From positions 1,433,501 to 1,497,500 of the forward strand of contig NC_084819.1 in NCBI RefSeq assembly GCF_963583255.1: a DNA stretch of 64,000 nucleotides. The letters run 5' to 3'. A program made the position numbers and the translations under genes. The notes under the pieces were generated by a model. That model worked only from the letters and a program-made list of their open reading frames with translations, made no database searches and had not been told where the DNA came from. Source of the DNA: Pyrus communis (taxonomy: Eukaryota > Streptophyta > Magnoliopsida > Rosales > Rosaceae). Positions within the stretch are counted from its first letter, which is position 1. Every line of letters starts with the position of its first letter. This document shows, in pieces, positions 56,133 to 64,000 of the stretch.

Positions 56133-56860
56133 AACCCAATTTTACTATCTAAACTACTCTCGCAAACCCAATTCAACATGCAAATTTATTTTTACACCCA
56201 TTGTTTTTACATTAGAACTTAATTACCTGGATCAATCTCATGAAGATCCATGTTAATTAAAGCTATTAATCTAATTAAACACAGTGCCATGAGACTATGA
56301 GAGTCAAACTAAATGAACTAAACCCAAGCTAGTTTAACAAAAGCACGCATATTTTGCAGGCCGGCTTGTAGTACTAGGAATAATAGGTAGCAAGGCATGC
56401 AGGGAGTTAGAAACTGAGAAATGGAAACTCTTTCAGAATATATAAATATAAATTAATAATAAGATTACATCCTCAATTATAAACACTCAACAGTGTACAA
56501 ACAAAATGAAACGAAGTGCAATAATTATCATGCCCTCACATGTTGCAGTGCATCTACACAACAAGACTACTAATTAGATATTGAACATGTTAATTAAAGA
56601 AAAGAACTTTAACTACTTAATTAAAAGTAATGAAAAACACTTCACTCAGAACTACTGGTAGCCAAAATTTCAGAACAAGCTAGGTATATGTGGATTTACT
56701 AGGGTTGATGTTGCGAATTATCAGACCAACCTGCTTGACTCCCCTTGAGCAAAAGAGTTGGATAACCCTTTTGTCAGAGAAACCCTACTCTTACAATAAG
56801 CAGGGTTTTAATCCACAATAATGAACTTCCATCTTGTCCTACATACAACCTCTCATAAGA
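56133..56860. other. Intergenic, no gene seen
   Basis: No coding or structural RNA signal. It ends with the direct repeat (56847-56860) flanking the foldback element. Confidence 0.4.
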
Positions 56861-57000
56861 TTATATTTACACACTCCAAATTACTTCTTCCACACCCTTT
56901 TAATTTTTTTAATATTTTTCTATCAAGTGTTAGTAGTGTGTAAAAAATATTAAAAAAGTAAAAATGTGTGGGAGAAGTAATTTGAGATGTGTGAATATAA
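56861..57000. mobile_element. Foldback MITE, 140 bp, flanked by 14-bp direct repeats
   Basis: The two arms of about 57 bases are inverted copies (left TTATATTTACACACTCCAAA, right arm reverse complement TTATATTCACACATCTCAAA). The flanks are AACCTCTCATAAGA at 56847-56860 and 56999-57012; the second overlaps the element's last AA. It would fold into a long hairpin as RNA. Confidence 0.85.
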
Positions 57001-57959
57001 CCTCTCATAAGACCCCTTTCACTTTAAAAATAAAAAAATAAAAAAACTTCAGGCTTCCTTTCATTGAAGTTGGTCACTTGCTAGGTTTAAAATTCTACAA
57101 GTCCATAGGAGGTATTGTGTGTTTATTTTTATATCTTTCCAGAATTATGAAGTTTGTACAGGATAGAACTAAAACTTTTAAAATAAAGAGAAATTTGTGG
57201 AATGGAGGTGCATATAGAATCCCTGCTTATCGTGATGATGATTATGTTGCTGATGAAGTTGAGATGCACTCTCGTGCACTCACAGATACCTGCATGCCGT
57301 ATGCCTGATGTTTTGCTTTGCTTTACTTACCTTGCCTTACTTTACCTTGCTTTGCCTTTGAATTTGACTTTTCTTTCTTTGCTTTTGCCCTTTTTTTTTT
57401 TTTTTTTGCGGGGAGTGAAGGGAAGAATTGCTTCGGAGGAACTAATTTAAGTTTTGGACAACCACGTAAGTGCTTACACTAGTGACCGCCCGAGACGGCT
57501 GCTCATAATCCTTGTGTTTCAATGCTGATGACAACCGTTGTCTACAGGGCCTTGATGACTACGGATTTCATGATTATCACCATGAGTTGGAGGAAGAGTG
57601 TTGGATAGTAAAAAAAAAAATAGGAATTTTTGGGATTGTATTTTATTTCCCACCTTTAGGAGAAAATAATATTTTGATTTCTTTGTCCACATGGATTTTA
57701 TTTTAAGAAAATTAACGAAAAGTTCAAAAAAAAATTTAGTTTTAATTTAAAATGACAAATAAAGGTGTAATGAATAGTACTAGGAAAACGTAAAAATGTG
57801 ATTTTTCGTTAAAAGTGAACAGTATCGGAAATATTTTGTTAAAACTTCCTATTATTTTGCTTATTTAATTAGAATTACTTATTTGATTAGGCTTGTATGT
57901 TGATCTTTATAAATACCTACATAAGTGTCAAGATATAGTGCTTTTAATAAACTGAATTA
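57001..57959. other. Intergenic with a short non-autonomous repeat
   Basis: 57712-57849 has the phrases TTAACGAAAAGTTC, GGTGTAATGAATAGTACTAGG and GTTAAAAGTGAACAGTATCGG, the pattern of a MITE I associate with Rosaceae genomes. Ends are not firm. A 76-codon frame at 57078-57308 has no recognisable motif. Confidence 0.35.
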
Positions 57960-58168
57960 TGTCACTTAGTACTACGACCTAGTGGTATTCCTCTTCACTT
58001 GTAAGTGAAAGGTTTTAGGTTTGATTCTCACCAAAAACGTATTAGAACCATATTATTGCTAGCTCCAATGTGAGGCTTAGCCCACTACCATGTCCCATGT
58101 CTCCTTAGTGTAGATAATATTGTTTGTTAAAATAAATAAATAAATAAATTGTTTGTTCAAAAATAAAT
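57960..58168 (+). mobile_element. tRNA-derived SINE, copy 1
   Basis: The head has CTAGTGGTATTCCTCTTCAC (A-box region) and AGGTTTGATTCTCACC (B-box). It is the same family as 61245-61432. The tail is (AAAT)n. The flanks TGAATTA (57953-57959 and 58169-58175) look like a 7-bp target-site duplication. Confidence 0.75.
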
Positions 58169-58444
58169 TGAATTACAACCCCATAGCCTATCCAAACCCA
58201 AAATAAGTGGATAATCCTGATTTACTACCAGCTGTACCCCTTCATAAAAAAAATAAAAATAAAACTATAAAATATGATTATTGGATAAAGGATATTTTTA
58301 GTACAAACTATTAACATAACGTTTTCCTTCTAAATATACCTAAAATAAGCTGAAGTACGCCGGGCCCGGCCCAACGAGACGGTCTCAAACCCTACTTTTA
58401 AATCATATTCCGAGTGGAGTGGACGATATATAGCATGTACGCTG

Positions 58445-59608
58445 GTGCAAAACCTACAAAGATGCTGTATCAATGAAAAAAAACCAGTGTGCCTAAGCCC
58501 CTCAAGGTCCATTCATAGACCTGCAAAACAAGAAGATGATGAAGAAGAAAAGCATGATAAGAAATCCTATATTCTACAATTACCAGACCACATTCTAGTG
58601 CAGATCTTCTGCAAAATCCCAACTAAAACGCTCATCCAGTGCCAATGTGCGTGCAAGGATTGGCGTCGTTGCCTCTCAGATCTTCAGTTTGGTCCAAGGG
58701 AACCCCCCCAATACAGTGCTCAAGGGGATGCCACTTCTTGGTCGACCTCAACTACAGCTCTACCAAAAACCATGTGGCTTTGAAACTTTGTAAGGACCCA
58801 ATTTTCCGAACTAGAGATATACATATTGTGGGTCATACAACGGTTTGCTTCTATGTCAAGACAGGTGGATGAGATCGGTGAGTCTGTACATATCCAATCC
58901 CATTACCAGCGAGTCTTTAGCTATTCCAAAACCTTCTAAGTATAAGAAAATCCGTTTTACAAATTGTTATTCTGGCTTTGGGTTTAGTCCCATCAGTGAT
59001 GTGTATAAAGTTGTTCTGATTAAGAAGCCAACCGATTGGTCCAAGGAACCGGGGGCGAGGGTTCTCACGGTTGGTTCTACTACTTGGAGAAGCATCGAGG
59101 GTTTTGATGAGATTCTCGCGTTATCATATGGTAATTATCACGACGGATTTATTCAATGGTTAGGCCGGCGTATGGGTTCTCTCGGGATATTTGGTTTTGA
59201 TGTTGAAATTGAGCGTTTCCAGCAGATACCACTACCCCCTTGTCGTTTTGATATGAAGAATGTGCCTAATTATAACCTCGGAGTCTTGAAAGGTTGCCTC
59301 TCCGTAACTGTTTACTCGCTTCATAGTATAATTGTTTGGGTGATAAGGGAATTTGGCGTTAAGGAGTCTTGGACCCAAGAGCTTAATATTTGTAGCAACC
59401 CTTTCTCTGTCCTTCAGATTATCCCCAACTGGTTAACCTTACAGAGGAAGGAAAAGTCTTGTTATTAGAGAATTGTGGAATATTGTGAGCTTATTCTCCT
59501 GGTACCAGGGACCTTACGAGGGTTGAGATCAATGGGATAGCATGGGTGGGTGGCGCACGTGTCCACATTCCAAACTTTGTTTCGCTTAAAGATGTTATCG
59601 GATTTTAG
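58445..59608 (+). pseudogene. F-box gene, frameshifted paralogue
   Basis: Nearly full length and highly similar to 48686-49903, but in at least four frames. 58445-58700 has the F-box (LQLPDHILVQIFCKIPTKTL). A deletion after SDL removes about 15 codons and shifts frame. 58700-58850 continues (NHVALKLCKDPIFRTRDIHI). 58845-59468 holds most of the associated domain (YISNPITSESLAIPKP). The end (NFVSLKDVIGF-stop, 59608) lies in yet another frame. The upstream leader also aligns, but the first ATG is ACG here. No single product longer than about half the protein is possible. Confidence 0.9.
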
Positions 59609-61244
59609 AGTTCGAAGGTAATACATGTCATAGGCTCATAGCTAATCAAGCATACATGGTATTATGTTTTGTAAGACTAGCTTTGTTTCGCTTAAGGATT
59701 TTATCAAACGTTGTGGTTAATTTTTCCAATTGATTGCAGATTAATGCATTCTTGATATCTTGTTTTTATGTATCACAAAGGTGCATTCTTGAACTCTCTT
59801 TTAGAAAACAACATGCTCTGTGGTTTATTTTGGTTGATACCGTCTTTGGTTGCATATGATTTTCTTCCTTTGTTTACTGCTTTGAACTCTTCCTTTGTTT
59901 ACTGGCTTTAACGTTGTTCTCATTACATTTGTGCACTGCATTAACATACATTAATGCACCGGGAAGTATAGGAGATCTAGTAAGATTGAAATACAGTATA
60001 ATAAGAGGAGGATTTCTAAAAGTGTATTAATAATACGAACAAGCTGAGAATACAAATCCATAAGGTTGTTCAAATAGCAAGCCCCAAAACTAGCTTCATG
60101 TATTTTCTTGCATTAGATTATTGTTTAGGCCTAAATCTTTTCATAAAGGAAGTGATTTTGGCGCACCCTTTTTCTTCTATCTGGAAATTACTTCGTATAA
60201 TCATGAACCTACAACATACCGGATTCGAAATCCACTCCCTTTTTGTGGCTTTAGCCTGCTTCTTGTTACCTTGTTACTAAACAAATTGCGTGCGTATAAA
60301 AGTCTCCAATTCTCAATATTCAATATAATGCCTTAAAGATGACTCGAATCTCCCCACTCTTTAGCATGAGATTTTGAGTCCAGTTTGTCCATCTCCGATT
60401 ATAAGTTCTCGTGCAAGTCCTGCTTATTACGCGATGTGAGGTATCATCTTGATGATTCAGTTTTTGGCACCATCTTCCAGTTATTTAAATAATTTTTGTA
60501 ATAATTTTACGAATAAAAAATTATTAGGTTAATCTGGTAATTGGCCTGTTCCGAATCTAATAGTTACATCTGACATGGCATTTTCACGGTTACATAGTTG
60601 TGAAGTAATTTGTTGATTGCTATTCAGTTAATTGTCATGTTAAGTTCACAACTTTGGCGTTTAATTTATTCCATGTTCAAATTTCTAATGGCTAATCACT
60701 TCTATAAAGATGACTAATAAACAAGTCTTACATGATACAATTCTTTTGCACTTAAAGAATTTTCGTGCGTTTAATCGTATGCCTAACCAACATTTAATAT
60801 TAGTGGTATTGCAGTAGGATACAAGATTTAAATCCGATCTACGATTAAGCCACACCTTAGAACAATTTTTAACATTGGCATAGTAATGGGATTGGCTCTA
60901 GGAAAAATAAGGTCGTCATTGTTAAATTCATAACCTTAATTAAGTTTGAGTTGCTTAAATATTAAAACTCTTTTGACCACGTGTTTAATTTCTCGTCTTC
61001 TTAAATTTCTTGTTAATTTTAGTTTCTTTGTCTTCTTAAGATTCTTGTTAATTTTAGTTTTGATCAATTATTTATTTCTATAAAAAAAATATCTTTTAAT
61101 TTGGTTTTGTCTGATTAATTGATCAAATTGATTTAAGCCAATACTTGTGCAATCGATCTATAGTGATTGCCCTTGGTGTATTATTATTATTGGTCTTGTC
61201 AACTATTCAATTGTGCTTGTTTTATCTATTTTAAAGATAACCCG
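59609..61244. other. Intergenic, no gene seen
   Basis: AT-rich. Two overlapping short frames near 60100-60336 have no motif. The last seven bases (TAACCCG, 61238-61244) are the target-site duplication of the following SINE. Confidence 0.45.
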
Positions 61245-61432
61245 CCACTTAGTACTACAATCTAGTGGCATTCATATTCACTTGTAAGTTATAAGTGAGA
61301 TGTTTTAAGTTCGATTCTCATTAAAGATGAATTTGAACCACATTATTGTTAGCCTATTGTGAAGTTAAGATTACCCCTCTCTCTGCCTCTTATTAGTGTA
61401 GATAATGTATTATGTTAAAAAAAAAAAAAAAG
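61245..61432 (+). mobile_element. tRNA-derived SINE, copy 2, with 7-bp TSD
   Basis: 188 bp. The head reads CTAGTGGCATTCATATTCAC and the B-box AGTTCGATTCTCA. The 3' end is TTAGTGTAGATAATGTATTATG followed by a poly-A tail of about 17. It is flanked by TAACCCG at 61238-61244 and 61433-61439. It lies about 240 bases beyond the 3' end of the XTH gene. Confidence 0.9.
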
Positions 61433-61671
61433 TAACCCGAGCTCACATATCACCGAGCCCTCGTTTTTCTGTTCCGTGGAATCACAAACAAAAATTTATT
61501 ATATAAAAAGATCTTACAACGTTACCACTAATCGTACAAAGAAGAAAGAAACATTTCATTTATTTGACACGATGCTAGGCCAAATCCTGTATGCACAGGC
61601 AGTAATAATTAAAAACGCTATCAAGCGCCTTTGCTTAATAAACTTTAACATTAATCTTTCTTTAAAGGGAA

Positions 61672-63585
61672 CTAGAAAGATCGTCTGCATTCAGGTGGAG
61701 CGCCTTGTGGGAAGCGTTTTAAGTCGGTGCAATAGTTGTAAATCATGAAATATTTCTGAACCCATCTCAGACGTCTTCTGCTGGGAGCATCAAGCTCGTT
61801 AGTCTGCCATTCGGAGAAGGAATTGGATGACCTGGAATCAATGACGTTGAAGTTTCTGTAGTATGCTGTGAAGGGTGCCTTCGACCAATCAGTTTTCACC
61901 AACCCTCCTCTGGTGGCCCAGTCATCTGCATTCCAAAGGCTTGAGTATATCCTCATGGGTTGGCTCTTCGGGAATGGGACACCAACTGCTTCAGCGTTCT
62001 TGAATACTCTGATGGGAGTCTTGTCAACCAAGAAACTGAAAAATGGAGAAGCAATAACCCAATTAAATTTCTCTTTCATTTTTTGATGCAAGCGATATTA
62101 TATACTGACCTACAGGGACAAGAGTTTGGAGTTGGGTGCAAAGGAAGAGCACATTGCTACTACTCTAGCCAACTCAACTGAACTCAATTCTTGTGAAACC
62201 ATATATAGAACTTAAACGTTGGGCATATATAAATGCATGCATTAAGAATTACTTCTTACATTATGTGTTGGGGTTTCCAGATGACGGAGTAAGTGTGGAA
62301 GTTTTTTGAGGGGTCAAACCAGAGATAGAACTGCTGCTCTCTATTTCCCTTGCCCTGGGTGAAAATATTGGTGTGCAAAATGTAAGGGCCACCGCTAACG
62401 TTTCCCAAGAATTCGAAGTCGATTTCATCATGTGTAGGACCTTGAGAGGACAGCTACATACAAAAACAAACCGAAAGATGAAAAATTATTGTCTGTATAT
62501 AGTGAAACAATTGGTCTTTTGTGCATGGAATAAAGCTGAAACAAATTTAAATCTCGAATGAATTTTGCCTTGTAAATAATGTTATAAGCATTCGGTGGCT
62601 CACTCTCGTGAACGTATAGTATATATAGTTACTGTTGAATTTGATGCAAGCATTATAGTCCAAAAAACTTGGCCTTATTTCTCTGTCTCACTACTTTGGA
62701 GATATTTTAACAAGACAAAAGCATCCATAAGTCAAGTGGGCCAGTAGAATTCATGTTTTTTTATGGAAAAAAAATATATATTCGTACAACATATAATCCT
62801 AAATGAAAAATAAAAAAAATGCTATTAACGGTCTAAAACGTTATTATGTACTCCTAATAAAATAACGAAGTTTCTCAAAATATATCAGAATTAGTTAGAT
62901 TTATACCATTTGACCCAATTTTTCTCTAAATTATGTAGTTAAAATGTGTGACTTCATTAAAAAAAAGATATCAAAGAATAATTTAGAGTACATAAACATT
63001 TTGAGGATTAAGTATGTAAAAGGATATTCTCCTTTTTTGTGCATATCTGACCGTTAAATGATGAATGTATTAAATAAATGCTTGTATCGTAACTAAGTCC
63101 ATAAAAATTTCACCTAAACATAAGTTTTATCTATTGCCTACAATATTGTGAAGCCCACGTCACATGATAGAGAGAAAAAAATTGAAGAAAAATAATGAGT
63201 TAGTATTTATATATATTATTTCCCCCAAAATAAGGAGTATATATGCAAGTTTGTCATTCTATTTTTTAGTGTATGAGGAATGTGTACGTATGTGTGTTGT
63301 GTGAGTGATACGTACGTAGTATGCGGTGACGGTGCCAGCAGAGTTGCCGGGAACAAGCTTAAGCTGCATATCAATCCTCCCAAAGAGGTACTCTTTTTTG
63401 GACTGAAACCCAGAGCCAGAAACTTTGTCTAAAGACAGAGAAAGAAGTTGACCTCCCTTGAATATTTTGGGGCGGTTGCCACCCCATGTTAGGTCAAAAT
63501 CTTGGTAAAAATTTCCAGCATAAGTTGCTATCATTAAAGAGCTGCAAACCAATCCCACCAACAAAACCAAACTAGATAAACCCAT
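61672..63585 (-). CDS. Xyloglucan endotransglucosylase/hydrolase (XTH)
   Basis: Three exons on the minus strand: 63585-63316, 62453-62260 and 62035-61672, with GT-AG introns in frame, giving 275 residues, the usual family length. The enzyme cuts and rejoins xyloglucan chains in the cell wall during growth. A signal peptide ([20 protein letters not shown]) should be cleaved near Ala23. The GH16 active site reads [11 protein letters not shown] with nucleophile Glu100, Asp102 and acid/base Glu104. An N-glycosylation site (NVS, Asn108) follows directly, as in most XTHs. The C-terminal part ([17 protein letters not shown]) is the XTH-specific extension. Transferase versus hydrolase activity cannot be decided. 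The start Met sits behind a GA-rich leader and a TATA box at 63686-63695. Confidence 0.95.
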
Positions 63586-63591
63586 TTTTTG

Positions 63592-63594
<3 letters not shown>

Positions 63595-63622
<28 letters not shown>

Positions 63623-63629
63623 GGGGGGG
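63595..63629 (-). repeat. GA/CT tract and C-run in the XTH leader
   Basis: About 24 bases of GA repeat adjoin a run of G on the plus strand (CT repeat and C-run in the transcript), between the TATA box and the start codon. CT-rich leaders are common in plants and can influence expression; no effect can be shown here. Confidence 0.8.
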
Positions 63630-63685
63630 GAGGAGAGGTTTAAGGACTGTTTTCAGGGTGTGTGTTAGGGCTTTAGAAAGAGGTG

Positions 63686-63695
63686 TATTTATATA
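63686..63695 (-). promoter_or_regulatory. TATA box of the XTH gene
   Basis: The minus strand reads TATATAAATA 101 bases upstream of the start codon, giving a predicted leader of roughly 70 bases. It is a strong match to the plant consensus. Confidence 0.75.
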
Positions 63696-64000
63696 GGAAA
63701 GGGGATGGAGTGAGGGCGTAATGCTAACTGGCAAGGGTGGGGGACTTGTGAGAAATATTAACTTGGAGGAGCCAAACGCCAAAGGCAATGCCAGCTAAGC
63801 ACAAAATGAAAGCTGGAAACTTTTGTTTGGGCATTGAGAGGTGGCTGGCTTTCTAGGTTTTTGGGTTTATTATTAAAATTTGGTTGTTTGTTTGTAAGAG
63901 AGAAAGAGAAAGAGAAAGAGAGGGAGGAGATATTTTTTTTGATGTGCCGAAAATAAGATCTGGTACATTAGGTGTAATTATATAATTGGTTGGAAACTTG
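63696..64000. other. XTH upstream region
   Basis: Upstream promoter DNA running off the window. Contains GAGAAA repeats near 63897-63925. No other gene is seen. Confidence 0.5.

Noticed and set aside
57078..57310. 76-codon plus-strand frame as a gene
   Set aside because: No motif, no promoter-like context, and it ends in low-complexity CTTTGC repeats.
48686..59608. Self-incompatibility (S-locus) F-box cluster
   Set aside because: The F-box and associated domain do not look like S-locus F-box proteins, and no S-RNase gene is present in the window.
1..64000. CRISPR arrays, bacterial operons or plasmid origins
   Set aside because: Nothing of the kind is present; gene structure and repeats are those of a plant nuclear genome.
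1..64000. Genuine tRNA or rRNA genes
   Set aside because: tRNA-like boxes belong to SINEs, and the 5S-like text at 33467-34255 lies inside Cassandra LTRs.

Overview
This is a plant nuclear window (AT-rich, GT-AG introns, plant-specific gene families, dense LTR retrotransposons, MITEs and SINEs). The genes and repeats are what I would expect of a woody dicot, most likely Rosaceae (apple/pear-like). That is an impression from repeat and gene style, not something the sequence proves.

Only five loci look like intact host genes. Two are tandem UDP-glycosyltransferases of the UGT75 type on the minus strand (10953-12398 and 22980-24404), with a third broken copy (27229-28255). One is a seven-exon gene of unknown function on the plus strand (37815-41413), which carries a duplicated short-exon module and a Cys-rich C-terminal motif. 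One is an F-box protein gene (48686-49903), with four broken relatives strewn over the next 10 kb. The last is a three-exon xyloglucan endotransglucosylase/hydrolase on the minus strand (61672-63585), whose promoter runs toward the right edge.

Layout. 1-4.1 kb: AT-rich, no clear gene. 4.2-10.8 kb: LINE tail, then a 3'-truncated Ty3/gypsy element on the minus strand, whose 5' LTR abuts a hAT remnant that itself runs into the last codons of the first UGT. 13.3-20.7 kb: nested repeats, comprising a hAT end, a copia gag relic, a degenerate plant-mobile-domain ORF split by a 1.66-kb solo LTR, an antisense gypsy integrase tail and another LTR. 21-29.5 kb: LINE tail, second UGT, LTR-like block, UGT pseudogene with insertions in its promoter. 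30-36.8 kb: caulimovirid-like relic, LINE RNase H relic, copia element, Cassandra-type TRIM with 5S-rRNA-like LTRs, a 1-kb hAT element with target-site duplication, and a SINE. 37-41.4 kb: the unknown gene. 41.86-47.36 kb: a complete but coding-defective Ty3/gypsy chromovirus-like element with two 259-bp LTRs. 47.4-59.6 kb: the F-box neighbourhood, broken up by solo LTRs, a foldback MITE and a SINE. 61.2-64 kb: SINE and XTH gene.

There is no operon-like cooperation between the genes. The UGTs act on small molecules in the cytosol, the XTH acts in the cell wall, and the F-box protein would recruit an SCF ubiquitin-ligase target. The window mainly records tandem duplication followed by decay under transposon pressure. 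The observations most worth following are the repeated-exon module of the unknown gene, the UGT C-terminus rebuilt from a hAT terminus, the antisense plant-mobile-domain ORF beside a gypsy integrase, and the caulimovirid-like relic.
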